Shown one piece after another: positions 1 to 9,128 of a DNA stretch of 64,000 nt. Source of the DNA: Gordonia insulae (GTDB lineage Bacteria; Actinomycetota; Actinomycetes; Mycobacteriales; Mycobacteriaceae); NCBI RefSeq assembly GCF_003855095.1, contig NZ_CP033972.1, forward strand, positions 4,712,001 to 4,776,000. The letters run 5' to 3'. A program made the translations under genes and the position numbers. The number at the start of each line of letters is the position of its first letter. Within the stretch, counting starts at the first letter, position 1. The notes under the pieces are model-generated. The model did no database searches. It saw nothing but the letters and a program-made list of their open reading frames with translations, and had not been told where the DNA came from.

Positions 1-813
1 TCCCTCACCGACGGACGCGCGGTCACCGAGTTGATCGGTACTGCGCTGCCCAGCACCCTCGCGCTCACAGGTCTCGCCCTGGCATTCGGCGTGGTCTTCG
101 CCCTGGTGATCGGGATCCTGGCGAACTATGCGCCGTGGAAAGGGTTGCGCGACTTCGTCGCATCGTGGCCCGCGCTTTTCGGATCGATTCCGACGTTTGT
201 CGTCGGCATCCTCTTCCTGCAGTTCTTCTCGTTCGGACTGCACCTCATCCCAGCTTCTGACGACGGCTCGTTCGTCGCGTTGCTGGCACCCGCGATCACC
301 CTCGGCCTCCTGATCGCCGCGCCGCTCGCCCAGGTGTTCCTCACCTCGATCCGCGACACCAGGGGGCAGCCGTTCATCCATGTTCTGCACGCCCGGGGCG
401 CTGATGAGCGGTATGCGTTCCGGCGCGGAGTGCTGCGCAATTCGTCGATGCCGGTACTCACGCTGCTCGGGCTCTCGTGCGGAGAGCTGATCGCCGGTGC
501 GGTGGTGACCGAAGCGGTGTTCGCCCGCCCGGGCATCGGGCAGCTCACCGTCGGGGCGGTCAGCACGCAGGACCTGCCGGTGCTGCAGGGCGTGGTGCTG
601 GTCGCGACCGTCGCCTATGTCACGGTGAATCTCCTTGTCGATCTGGCCTATCCGGTGATCGACCCGCGGATTCTCCTCGACGGCTCGGTGCGCCGGATCG
701 GTCGGCGGGTGCGTCGCCCGGCGGCGACCGGGACGGTCCGCGACCGTGAGCACGCAGCGATGCCCGACCTGCGTGTGGCACGTCGGATACCGGTCGAGGT
801 GTCGATGCCATGA
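1..813 (+). CDS. Dpp/Opp-type ABC transporter permease (DppB-like), 5' partial
   Basis: Inner-membrane permease of a peptide/nickel-class ABC importer. The reading frame is open from base 1 with no start codon, so the N-terminus lies outside the window; an internal TTG at 31 is not a convincing start. Several hydrophobic segments are visible. The C-terminal half carries the DppB-type signature: an EAA-like loop (HARGADERYAFRRGVLRN), then ARPGIGQL and a DPR near the end. About 40 hydrophilic residues follow the usual family end. It overlaps the next permease by ATGA, so the two are translationally coupled. The binding protein is presumably upstream and not seen. Substrate is inferred only from the monooxygenase genes that follow, probably an organosulfur compound. 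Confidence 0.88.
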   Translation, partial: SLTDGRAVTELIGTALPSTLALTGLALAFGVVFALVIGILANYAPWKGLRDFVASWPALFGSIPTFVVGILFLQFFSFGLHLIPASDDGSFVALLAPAITLGLLIAAPLAQVFLTSIRDTRGQPFIHVLHARGADERYAFRRGVLRNSSMPVLTLLGLSCGELIAGAVVTEAVFARPGIGQLTVGAVSTQDLPVLQGVVLVATVAYVTVNLLVDLAYPVIDPRILLDGSVRRIGRRVRRPAATGTVRDREHAAMPDLRVARRIPVEVSMP

Positions 814-1721
814 CCATCGCCCTCGACAACGATGCCGTCCAGTCCTCGACTCCACCTGTTCAGACCGGCTCTGCCGGAACGACGACGGCCCGGAAGGCGG
901 TGCGCTGGGCTGCGGGTCACTGGGTTCTCGCACTCTCGGTCGCGGTGTTCGGCCTCGCACTGCTCTGGGCGCTGGTGCCCGGACTGTTCACCGGGTACGA
1001 CCCGATCGCCATCGACAACAGCCGCAAGCTCCTTCCGCCGTCGGCCGACCACTGGTTCGGTACCGATCTGCTGGGCCGAGACCTATACGCCCGCATCGTG
1101 TACGGTGCCCGGGCGTCGTTGCTCGGCGCGAGTCTCGCGGTCGCCGTGGCGGTTGTCGTCGGTTCGGCTCTGGGCGCCATCGCGGGCTGGTTCGGTGGGT
1201 TCGGCGACACGGTCGTGATGCGGCTGATCGATGTGCTCCTCTCCATTCCGGGTTTCCTGCTGGCGATCACCATCGTGGTGCTGTACACCGCGCGGACCGG
1301 GAACGCCGGCCTCGTCCCGGCCGCGATCGCCGTCGGGCTGACGTCGGCGGCCACCTTCGCGCGTCTGATCCGCGCCGAAGTCCTGCGCGTGCGGGCGAGC
1401 AACTACGTGGAAGCAGCGGTCACCAGCGGGGCGACGACCTGGAGCATCCTGCGTCGTCACGTGATCCCGAACTCGTTGGCACCGACGGTATCGCTGATAG
1501 CGGTGCAACTCGGAATCGCCATCATCTGGATCGCATCGTTGAGTTTCCTCGGACTGGGTGCCCAGCCGCCCGACCCGGAGTGGGGCCTGCTGGTCTCCGA
1601 TGGCCGCAAATACATCGCGACCCGTGGATGGCTCACCCTGTTCCCGGCACTGACGATCGTCGCGGTGGTGCTCGCGACCAACAACATCTCCCGCCACCTC
1701 TCACGACGGAGCGCACGATGA
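810..1721 (+). CDS. Dpp/Opp-type ABC transporter permease (DppC-like)
   Basis: Second permease (303 aa, normal family length) of the importer. It has a cytoplasmic N-terminus of about 35 residues, one membrane span, the DppC-typical LLGRDLYARIVYGAR segment, and an EAA loop around EAAVTSGATTWSILRRHVIPN. The ATG at 810 overlaps the upstream stop (ATGA), and its own stop overlaps the ATPase start in the same way, which supports the start choice and a single operon. It would form the membrane heterodimer with the upstream permease. The family assignment is firm; the transported substrate is not known. Confidence 0.93.
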   Translation: MTIALDNDAVQSSTPPVQTGSAGTTTARKAVRWAAGHWVLALSVAVFGLALLWALVPGLFTGYDPIAIDNSRKLLPPSADHWFGTDLLGRDLYARIVYGARASLLGASLAVAVAVVVGSALGAIAGWFGGFGDTVVMRLIDVLLSIPGFLLAITIVVLYTARTGNAGLVPAAIAVGLTSAATFARLIRAEVLRVRASNYVEAAVTSGATTWSILRRHVIPNSLAPTVSLIAVQLGIAIIWIASLSFLGLGAQPPDPEWGLLVSDGRKYIATRGWLTLFPALTIVAVVLATNNISRHLSRRSAR

Positions 1722-3358
1722 CCGTGACACCCGTTCTGTCCGTTCGGGACCTGAGCGTCGGCTACCGTGGTCGCGACGGAATCCGGCCGGTACTGCACGA
1801 CGTCACCTTCGATGTCGCGCCGGGCCAGGTGCTCGCACTCGTCGGTGAATCCGGTTCCGGCAAGACCACGACCGGCCATGCCATCCTCGGACTGCTGCCC
1901 GCGAACGGCGAAGTGCTCGGCGGTGGGATCACCTTCCGCGGAGAAGAACTGACAGCACTCCCGGCCGAGCACTGGCACGATCTCCGCGGCCGATCGTTGA
2001 GCCTGATCCCGCAGGACCCCACCGTCTCGCTCGATCCGGTCCGGCGCGTCGGACACCAGGTCGAGGACGTACTGCGGTTGCACACCGACCTCGACGACGA
2101 TGCCCGGCGTGAACGCGTGCTCGACCTGTTCGAACTCGTCGGCTTCACCGATGTGGAGCGACGCTATCGTCAGTATCCGCACGAACTCTCGGGCGGCATG
2201 CGTCAGCGCGTACTGATCGCCGCCGCAGTGGCCGGTGATCCGGACCTGATCATCGCCGACGAACCGACGTCCGGACTCGACGCCACTGTCCAGAAGCAGG
2301 TCCTCGACCTCATCGACGATCTCCGGGTTCGATCGTCGACGAGCATCGTGCTGGTCACCCACGACCTCGGGGTGGCTGCCGACCGATCCGACCTGATCGG
2401 AGTGATGCAGGACGGAAGGCTCGTCGAACTGGGGCCGACGGCGGAGGTCATCGCCACGCCGCGGCACGCCTACACACGGCGCCTACTCGAGAGTGTGCCG
2501 TCGGGGGTGCGGGTGCGTGAACGCCGGGAACCGGTGGAGTCCGGCGTAAGTCGCGATCCGGCCATCGAGGTCGCCGACCTGCGCAAGGTCTACCACGACG
2601 TGCCGGCGGTGGATGGCGTCTCGTTCCGCGTGGCGCGTGGCGAGACATTCTCGATCGTCGGCGAGTCGGGAAGCGGTAAGTCGACCACGGCGCGGGTGCT
2701 GACCGGCCTCACCACCGCCACATCGGGGCGGGTCTCGGTGCTGGGCACCGACGTCACCGACCTCGGGCGCCGAGCGTTCCGCCCCCTCCGTCGCGACGTG
2801 CAGATCGTCTATCAGAATCCGTACTCGTCGTTCGATCCTCGGTTCGATGTGTTCGACGTGGTGGAGGAACCGTTGCGGGCATTCGGCCCGAAGACGGTCC
2901 TGCCCGCCACCGGTCGCCGTCGACGACGTCAGAATCTCGACCGTGTGGTCGCCGCGCTGGAGGCAGCCGCCCTCCCCGCCGACTTCGCCGCGCGCCATCC
3001 CCGGGAGCTGTCCGGCGGTCAGCGTCAGCGGGTCGCCATCGCCCGGGCATTGATCCTCGAGCCGGAGGTGGTGGTCCTCGACGAGCCGATCTCGGCGCTC
3101 GACGTATCGGTGGCCGCGCAGATTCTCGAACTCCTGCAACGGCTTCAGGACGACCGTGGCCTCACCTACGTGTTCATCTCGCACGACCTCGCGGTGGTGT
3201 CGGCCATCTCCGATCGTGTCGCGGTCATGAGGCAGGGCCGGATCGTCGAACAGGGGCCGGTCGACCAGGTCTTCGCCGCGCCCACGGAGCAGTACACCGT
3301 CCAGTTGCTCGACGCCATCGCCGGACGTCGACTCACCACCCCTCGAGGAGCATCATGA
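1718..3358 (+). CDS. Fused dual ATPase subunit (DppD-DppF type) of the ABC importer
   Basis: Two complete ABC ATPase domains in one 546-residue chain, replacing separate DppD and DppF proteins. Domain 1 has Walker A GESGSGKT (residues 43-50), signature LSGGMRQR and Walker B IADEPTSGLD. Domain 2 has Walker A GESGSGKS (about 315-322), signature LSGGQRQR and Walker B VLDEPISALD. The frame stays open further upstream, but the ATG at 1718 overlaps the permease stop and begins the first ATPase domain directly, so it is the real start. The stop overlaps the next gene's ATG (ATGA), tying the monooxygenases to the transporter operon. The enzyme would power import at the inner face of the membrane. Confidence 0.93.
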   Translation: MTVTPVLSVRDLSVGYRGRDGIRPVLHDVTFDVAPGQVLALVGESGSGKTTTGHAILGLLPANGEVLGGGITFRGEELTALPAEHWHDLRGRSLSLIPQDPTVSLDPVRRVGHQVEDVLRLHTDLDDDARRERVLDLFELVGFTDVERRYRQYPHELSGGMRQRVLIAAAVAGDPDLIIADEPTSGLDATVQKQVLDLIDDLRVRSSTSIVLVTHDLGVAADRSDLIGVMQDGRLVELGPTAEVIATPRHAYTRRLLESVPSGVRVRERREPVESGVSRDPAIEVADLRKVYHDVPAVDGVSFRVARGETFSIVGESGSGKSTTARVLTGLTTATSGRVSVLGTDVTDLGRRAFRPLRRDVQIVYQNPYSSFDPRFDVFDVVEEPLRAFGPKTVLPATGRRRRRQNLDRVVAALEAAALPADFAARHPRELSGGQRQRVAIARALILEPEVVVLDEPISALDVSVAAQILELLQRLQDDRGLTYVFISHDLAVVSAISDRVAVMRQGRIVEQGPVDQVFAAPTEQYTVQLLDAIAGRRLTTPRGAS

Positions 3359-4629
3359 CGTCACCCCAACCCGCCACGCTGGACGAGGCGCTGGTGCGTA
3401 TCCGAGCGGTGTTCGACGAACTCGCCAAGGGCGCCGCCGAACGCGATCTCGCGCACGAACACCCCTATGCCCTCGTCCGGGAACTCGCTGACGCAGGTTT
3501 CGGGCGGCTCCGGCTTCCGCGGGAGTACGGCGGATTCGACGTCGACCTCCCGACGCTGTTCGCACTGCTCGCCGAGGCGGGACAGGCCGATTCGAACATC
3601 CCGCAGATCTGGCGCGGACACTTCACCACCACCGAGATCCTGCGCCGGGAGCAGGACCCGGATGTGCGGCATCACTGGGCTACGGCCGTGGGCGAGGGTG
3701 CGGTGTTCGGGAACGCCCAGTCGGAGCCGTCGGCATTGGTCGCCGGAGTGGAGTCCGATACCGGCTGGGGCGTGATCACCACGCGTATCCGACGGGATGG
3801 TTCCGGCGCGCGGATGGTGTCCGGGACCAAGTTCTACTCCACCGGAGCACGATTCGCTGATCACATCCGCACCGCGGTGCTCGACGACGAGGCGCGCCGC
3901 GCGTTCGTTGTCGTCCCCGCACGGCATCCCGGAGTCGATCACGTCGACGACTGGGACGGCATAGGGCAGCGTCAGACCGGAAGTGGGACAACTATCCTCA
4001 CCGACGTGCCGGTCGAGCCGCTCGGTGACATCGGCCGAGCGACCGAATCCCTGCGCGGTCTCGACTCGTTCGTGCAGATCGTGCATCTGGCGAATCTGGT
4101 CGGCATCGCCCGCAGCATCGTCGCCGAGACCGTCGACATCGTCCGCGGCCGGACCCGGACCAGTCGGCACGCCTTGACCCAGGACGCCACAGCGGACCCG
4201 GACGTGCTGGCCGTCGTCGGGAAGCTGTACAGCCGCAAAGTGACTGCCGAGACACTGCTGCAGCACGCCGCACAACGACTGGAGGCCGCGCATGAGGAAG
4301 ACCGGGAGGAGGCGTTCTCGGACACCTACATCGAGACCTCGGCCGCGCAGGTGGCCGTGATCGAGGCGGTACTCGACGCCGCCACGATCGCCTTCGATGC
4401 CGGTGGTTCATCGACTGCTCGCAACAGGGTGCACCTCGACCGGCACTGGCGCAATGCCCGCACCCTCGCCTCGCACAATCCGGTGATCTACAAACCGCGG
4501 GTCGTCGGCGACTTCATCGTCAACGGGACCCGGCCCGTGTCCGGGTACTACGTCGGTAGGACGTCGGTCGACGTGGCCGCGACCGACCGTCCCGCTGCGA
4601 ACGACGATCTCGAGAAAGTGACAGCATGA
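3355..4629 (+). CDS. SfnB/DszC-type flavin monooxygenase (acyl-CoA dehydrogenase fold)
   Basis: A 424-residue acyl-CoA-dehydrogenase-fold protein that groups by eye with the SfnB/DszC monooxygenases rather than true acyl-CoA dehydrogenases. Evidence is the segment LRLPREYGG near residue 55, the FYSTGA region of the middle beta domain, and the C-terminal DRHWRNARTLASHNP motif seen in DszC-like enzymes. Known relatives use reduced FMN from a separate reductase to oxygenate sulfur compounds. It is coupled by ATGA overlaps to the ABC ATPase upstream and to an FMN monooxygenase downstream, which supports joint work on an imported substrate. No flavin reductase gene is present in the cluster. Confidence 0.85.
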   Translation: MTSPQPATLDEALVRIRAVFDELAKGAAERDLAHEHPYALVRELADAGFGRLRLPREYGGFDVDLPTLFALLAEAGQADSNIPQIWRGHFTTTEILRREQDPDVRHHWATAVGEGAVFGNAQSEPSALVAGVESDTGWGVITTRIRRDGSGARMVSGTKFYSTGARFADHIRTAVLDDEARRAFVVVPARHPGVDHVDDWDGIGQRQTGSGTTILTDVPVEPLGDIGRATESLRGLDSFVQIVHLANLVGIARSIVAETVDIVRGRTRTSRHALTQDATADPDVLAVVGKLYSRKVTAETLLQHAAQRLEAAHEEDREEAFSDTYIETSAAQVAVIEAVLDAATIAFDAGGSSTARNRVHLDRHWRNARTLASHNPVIYKPRVVGDFIVNGTRPVSGYYVGRTSVDVAATDRPAANDDLEKVTA

Positions 4630-5864
4630 CAGCCCGATTGCACCTGAATGTCAACATCCTCAACGCCGGGGTCTTCGGTGGGTCATGGCGCTTTCCCGGT
4701 ACCGACCCGCTCGCGAGCTACGGGATCGAGCACTACACCTCGATCGCGAAGAAGGCGGAGCAGGCCAAACTCGACGCGGTGTTCCTCGCCGACGGACCGG
4801 TGCTCGATCCCAGTATCAGGCATCGGACCGGCAACAACCTCGAACCGACAACGGTGTTGGCGCGGGTGGCAGCACAGACGGAGCAGGTCGGACTGATCGC
4901 GACATTGTCGTCGTCCTACAACGATCCCGTTGAGATCGCCCGCCGTCTGGGGGATCTCGATCACATCAGCGGCGGCAGGTTCGGCTGGAATGTCGTGACC
5001 ACCGCCGGCCCGATCGCCGCGCGCAACTTCGGGCGCGACGGCGAGCCCGATCACGGACTGCGTTACCGGCGGGCCGCGGGACTGGTCGAGAAAGTCGTCG
5101 CGGACTGGGCTGCACGCACCGAACTGGTCTCGCCGCAGGGCCGTCCGGTCGTCGTGCAGGCCGGTGGGTCGTCGGACGGCAAACGACTTGCCTCGCGTGT
5201 CGGTGAGGTGATCTTCTCCGCCGAGCAGGACATCGACAAGGCCCGTGACTTTCGCGACGAACTCCGCAGGGGTGCCGCGCAGTTCGGGCGTGACCCGGAC
5301 GAGATCGTGGTGCTCCCGGGACTGTCGACCGTGCTGGGGAGCACGGAGGCCGAGGCCAGGGCCCGGCGAGAACTGCTCGACGACATCCTTCCGGACGCCT
5401 ATGCGCGGCAGCGACTCGCCGGGCAACTGGGCTTCTCGCTGGACGGGCTCGACGACGATGAGCCGATTCCCGCACGGCTGCTCCGTGATCCGGACCTTGC
5501 CGGTGGGTCTCAGACGTTCTATCGCGTCGTGCGCGACATCATCAACCGTGAGCAGCCGACGCTTCGTCAGTTGCTGACGAAGCTCTCCGGCGGCGGCGGG
5601 CACCGCATCGTCGTGGGGACGCCCGAGCAGATCGCGAACGACATCGAGCGTTGGCACCGTCACGGAGCCGCCGACGGATTCAACGTCATGCCCGATGTGC
5701 TGCCGTCGGGATTCGACGACTTCGCCGATCATCTGGTCCCGGAACTGCAGCGACGCGGCCTGTTCCGCACAGAGTACGAGAGCGCGACGCTGCGCGGGCA
5801 CCTCGGGCTCGGCCTACCGAGCACGCCAATCGTGGACGATCGTCCACTCGTCAGCGCAGGGTGA
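4626..5864 (+). CDS. NtaA/SnaA/DszA-family FMN-dependent monooxygenase
   Basis: Luciferase-like (LLM) TIM-barrel monooxygenase of 412 residues, of the nitrilotriacetate/DszA type. The N-terminus shows the family pattern with a GSWRFPGTDP segment, then the KLDAVFLADGP strand, the SSSYNDPVEIARRLGDLDHIS segment and a SGGRFGWNVVTT motif, which contacts flavin in relatives. The C-terminal VPELQRRGLFRTEYES segment is also typical. Family members use FMNH2 and O2 to cleave C-S or C-N bonds. The start overlaps the preceding stop (ATGA). Together with the DszC-type neighbour it resembles a sulfoxidation-then-cleavage module; the actual substrate is inference. Confidence 0.88.
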   Translation: MTARLHLNVNILNAGVFGGSWRFPGTDPLASYGIEHYTSIAKKAEQAKLDAVFLADGPVLDPSIRHRTGNNLEPTTVLARVAAQTEQVGLIATLSSSYNDPVEIARRLGDLDHISGGRFGWNVVTTAGPIAARNFGRDGEPDHGLRYRRAAGLVEKVVADWAARTELVSPQGRPVVVQAGGSSDGKRLASRVGEVIFSAEQDIDKARDFRDELRRGAAQFGRDPDEIVVLPGLSTVLGSTEAEARARRELLDDILPDAYARQRLAGQLGFSLDGLDDDEPIPARLLRDPDLAGGSQTFYRVVRDIINREQPTLRQLLTKLSGGGGHRIVVGTPEQIANDIERWHRHGAADGFNVMPDVLPSGFDDFADHLVPELQRRGLFRTEYESATLRGHLGLGLPSTPIVDDRPLVSAG

Positions 5865-5876
5865 GGAGTCGAACGG

Positions 5877-6794
5877 ATGAGCATTCTTGTGGAACTGGCG
5901 GTGGGCGAGTCGCCGGGTCAGATCTCGGTGGCGGATGCCGATGCCATCGCCGCGTTCGGTGGAGACGTCGGGGTCACGGGGTTGAGGTTGGTCGATCGGA
6001 ACGCCGAGCGTCCCACCATCGATCCGTCGGTGGTCGGCTCGTTTCTGGCCGGCCGTCACGGCGACCTCGGCTATGTGATCGACGCCCCGACAACACACAA
6101 CGCGCCGTACAACCTGGCCCGGCGGGTGCTGTCCTTCGACCGCGCCACCGCCGGCCGGGTCGGCGTGGTCCTGGTCCCCGGAAACGGCGACGAGGTCAGT
6201 GACGCGGCGATACCCGACGTCGAGGCGACCGACCCGGCAGAGCGATGGGCAGAGTACGCGGAGATCCTGACGCGCCTGTGGGAGTCCTTCCCGGCGGATG
6301 CGTTGGTGGGGGATCAGGTATCCGCGGTCGTCGCCGAAGCGGATCTGATCCGTCCCATCGACTTCGACGGCCGGTTCTATCGGGTGGCGGGCCCATTGGA
6401 TGGACCATCGTCGGCCCAGGGACGTCCGGTGCTGATCGCCGCCGATCCCGCGACTGTGGGCTGGTCGCGGGTAGTGGCGAGCGCGGACGCGGTCATCGTC
6501 GACAGGGAGCTGATCGCCACCGCGGACGCGGAGCTGTCGGGCGCTCTCGACGCCGTCGGGAGGAGTCGGGGTGCGGTCGCACTGCTGGCCCGGATCGACG
6601 GTCGCGAGAACGCATCCGTGGTGCGTCGCTGGGCATCCGACCTTGGCGTGGACGGCTTTGTTCTCGCAGTGGACGGAGGAGCCGAGGAGATTCTGGACGT
6701 CGTCCGAGATCTCGCCCCGCAGCTCGCCGGGGTAGCCGGCGGCACGCTGCGGGCCGGCCTTGGTGTGCCGGTTCCCTCGGTGGTGCCCGCATGA
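5877..6794 (+). CDS. Shortened LLM-class flavin oxidoreductase
   Basis: A 305-residue protein with recognisable pieces of the NtaA/DszA LLM family: the TTHNAPYNLARRVLSFD segment, the DFDGRFYRVAGPLDGP segment and a GRPVLIAA strand. It is about 100 residues shorter than its neighbours. The first beta strands are reduced and it lacks the C-terminal VPxLQxRGLF segment. It may be a divergent monooxygenase, a partner subunit, or an enzyme losing function. It starts 12 bases after the previous stop and overlaps the next gene by ATGA, so it is kept in the operon in a normal way. Codon use is like its neighbours. Confidence 0.72.
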   Translation: MSILVELAVGESPGQISVADADAIAAFGGDVGVTGLRLVDRNAERPTIDPSVVGSFLAGRHGDLGYVIDAPTTHNAPYNLARRVLSFDRATAGRVGVVLVPGNGDEVSDAAIPDVEATDPAERWAEYAEILTRLWESFPADALVGDQVSAVVAEADLIRPIDFDGRFYRVAGPLDGPSSAQGRPVLIAADPATVGWSRVVASADAVIVDRELIATADAELSGALDAVGRSRGAVALLARIDGRENASVVRRWASDLGVDGFVLAVDGGAEEILDVVRDLAPQLAGVAGGTLRAGLGVPVPSVVPA

Positions 6795-8032
6795 CCGCCA
6801 TCGATACCGCCGCACCCACCTCGGCGACGGAGCCGGCGGGCACGACCGATGGCCCACAGCTGACCGTCGACGGTATCCGGACCGCCATCGCACCGGCCCT
6901 GTCGCGGATCGGGGCAACGGCCCGAACTCGCGAGGACACGCGCGACTATGCGCACGACGAGGTCCGCGAACTGGCCGACCACGGCATCGGGCTGACCGGC
7001 ATAGCACGTGACGAAGGTGGTGCCGGGGGTACGGTCCGGGATGTCGTCGAACTGGTCATCGAGATCGCCCGCGCGGATTCCAATGTGGCGCAGGCACTCC
7101 GACCGACGTTCCTGGTTGCGAACCAGATCGCGGCCCGCGACGACGTTCCCCTGCGCGCCGTCAACCTCCGTCGCTTGCGTGACCGGGCACTGTTCGCCGG
7201 GACGGGCAACGAACGCAACGGCGGCGCCAGCGGCAGTGTCTCCACCTCGGCACGGCGAGACGGTGCGGGCTATATCATCAACGGGCGCAAATATTATTCG
7301 ACCGGCGGCCTATACGCGTCGTACTTCTCCGCGCAGGCCGTCACCGATGACGGCACACTCGTCCGTTTCACGATCCCGGCCGACCGGGACGGCGTCCGCA
7401 GACTCGACGACTTCGACGCGGTCGGCCAGCGTCTCACCCAGAGCGGTTCCACCGAGTTGGTCGACGTGCGGGTGGCCGATCACGAGACCGTGATCGCCGA
7501 CGAGGTCCGGCCGGACAATCCGTGGCTCGGGTCGTTCGCCCAGCTCTATCTCGCCGCCGTGCAGGCGGGCATCGCCGCGCGTGCCCTCGACGATGCCGTC
7601 TGGTTCGCCCGGGAGAAGGGCCGCCCCATCAAGCACAGCTCGGCATCGACCAGTGTCGGCGACCCGTATGTGCGTGAGACGGTCGGCGAGATCGCTGCCC
7701 GCGCTCAGACGGCGGCAGCCGTGGTGCGTTACGCGGCCGAGGAGTTGCACGATCAACGGGGACTGCGGGGCGACGACGCGCGGCGGGCGGGTGCGGCGGC
7801 CGCGGTGACGGTTGCGCAAGCCGGTGTCGTCGCGATCGAATCCGCGCTGACCTCCGCCGAACTGCTCTTCGACGTGGGGGGCGGCTCCATCACCAATCGC
7901 GATCTCGGATTCGACCGGCACTGGCGCAACGCCCGCACCGCGGCGAATCACAATCCCCGCCAATGGAAGGCGGCGGTGGCCGGGGCCTATCACCTCTCCG
8001 GCGAGGAACCGCCCACCACGGGCCTGTTCTGA
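6791..8032 (+). CDS. Second DszC/SfnB-type monooxygenase (acyl-CoA dehydrogenase fold)
   Basis: A 413-residue paralogue of the gene at 3355, with the same layout: a helical N-domain, the IINGRKYYSTGG segment in the beta domain, and the C-terminal DRHWRNARTAANHNP motif of DszC-like flavin monooxygenases. The open frame reaches further upstream, but the ATG at 6791 overlaps the preceding stop (ATGA) and begins a sensible N-terminus. A second enzyme of this type in the same operon suggests more than one substrate or two sequential oxygenations. As with DszC, a separate flavin reductase would be needed and is not encoded nearby. Confidence 0.85.
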   Translation: MTAIDTAAPTSATEPAGTTDGPQLTVDGIRTAIAPALSRIGATARTREDTRDYAHDEVRELADHGIGLTGIARDEGGAGGTVRDVVELVIEIARADSNVAQALRPTFLVANQIAARDDVPLRAVNLRRLRDRALFAGTGNERNGGASGSVSTSARRDGAGYIINGRKYYSTGGLYASYFSAQAVTDDGTLVRFTIPADRDGVRRLDDFDAVGQRLTQSGSTELVDVRVADHETVIADEVRPDNPWLGSFAQLYLAAVQAGIAARALDDAVWFAREKGRPIKHSSASTSVGDPYVRETVGEIAARAQTAAAVVRYAAEELHDQRGLRGDDARRAGAAAAVTVAQAGVVAIESALTSAELLFDVGGGSITNRDLGFDRHWRNARTAANHNPRQWKAAVAGAYHLSGEEPPTTGLF

Positions 8033-8068
8033 GAAACGTCGCCGCATGAACTTCGACGAAAGGACACC

Positions 8069-9097
8069 ATGACCATCGAGGTCGAACGAGTACTCGGTCG
8101 TACGGGTGTGCCGGTCACACCTTTGACCCTGGGCACCATGAACTTCGGACGCTGGCAGGAGGAACCTGAGAGCCTCCGGATCATCGGGGCGGCCCTCGAC
8201 GCCGGCGTGAACACCATCGACACCGCGGACGTCTACGCGCAAGGGGTGTCCGAGGAGATCGTCGGGAAGGCGATCCGGGATCGCCGCGACGACGTGTTCC
8301 TGGCCACCAAGTTCCATGGTCAGATCGGCACCGATCCGCGCCACGCCGGCAACTCGCGCCGCTGGATCACACAGGCGATCGAGGACAGTCTGCGCCGACT
8401 CGGCACCGACCACCTCGACCTGTATCAGGCGCATCGTCCGGACCCGCGGACCAGTCTGCTGGAGACCCTGCAGACCCTCAACGATCTGATCCGAGAGGGC
8501 AAGATCCGTTACTACGGGACGTCGGCGTTCCCGGCGCACCTCCAGGTGGAAGCTCATTGGCTCGCCGAGAAGTACGGACTGATCGCACCCCACACCGAAC
8601 AGCTGCCGTACTCCTTGCTGGTGCGTGGCGCCGAGCGCGAGGTGTTCCCGGTGGTGCAGAAGTACGGAGTCGGCGTCCTCTCCTACGGTCCCTTGGCCGC
8701 GGGATGGTTGTCCGGCAAGTACCGTGTCGGGGAGCATCAGCCGGAATCGGCACGGGCCGAACTGATCCCGGGACGATTCGACATCACCGCGGAACGCAAC
8801 CAGCGCAAACTCGCCGCGGCGGACGCGCTCGGTCGCCTCGCGGAGGACAACGGACTGACTCTGGTCGAACTGTCGATCGGGTTCGCGCTCAATCACCCGG
8901 CGATCAGCAGTGTGATCATCGGTCCGCGCACGCAGGCTCACCTCGAGGCCTATCTGAAAGCCGCGACGATCCAGCTCTCCGACGACATCCTGGACCGGAT
9001 CGACGACATCGTCGACCCCGGCACCCAGTTCCACGACCGCGACACCGGACGCGACACCCCGTCACTGCAGCCGTCTGCGTTGCGTCGTGCACGCTGA
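8069..9097 (+). CDS. Aldo/keto reductase
   Basis: A 342-residue NAD(P)H-dependent aldo/keto reductase. The catalytic tetrad is visible: Asp and Tyr in DTADVYAQG, Lys in LATKFHG, His in LYQAHRPD. The C-terminal NADPH-binding segment IIGPRTQAHLEAYLKA is also present. A GAAAGGA ribosome binding site sits just before the ATG at 8069. It follows the second DszC-type gene by 36 bases and could reduce an aldehyde or ketone released by oxidative cleavage of the imported compound. The substrate cannot be read from the sequence. Confidence 0.9.
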   Translation: MTIEVERVLGRTGVPVTPLTLGTMNFGRWQEEPESLRIIGAALDAGVNTIDTADVYAQGVSEEIVGKAIRDRRDDVFLATKFHGQIGTDPRHAGNSRRWITQAIEDSLRRLGTDHLDLYQAHRPDPRTSLLETLQTLNDLIREGKIRYYGTSAFPAHLQVEAHWLAEKYGLIAPHTEQLPYSLLVRGAEREVFPVVQKYGVGVLSYGPLAAGWLSGKYRVGEHQPESARAELIPGRFDITAERNQRKLAAADALGRLAEDNGLTLVELSIGFALNHPAISSVIIGPRTQAHLEAYLKAATIQLSDDILDRIDDIVDPGTQFHDRDTGRDTPSLQPSALRRAR

Positions 9098-9128
9098 TCA
9101 CCCGAAACGACGAAAGGCACTCCAGCAC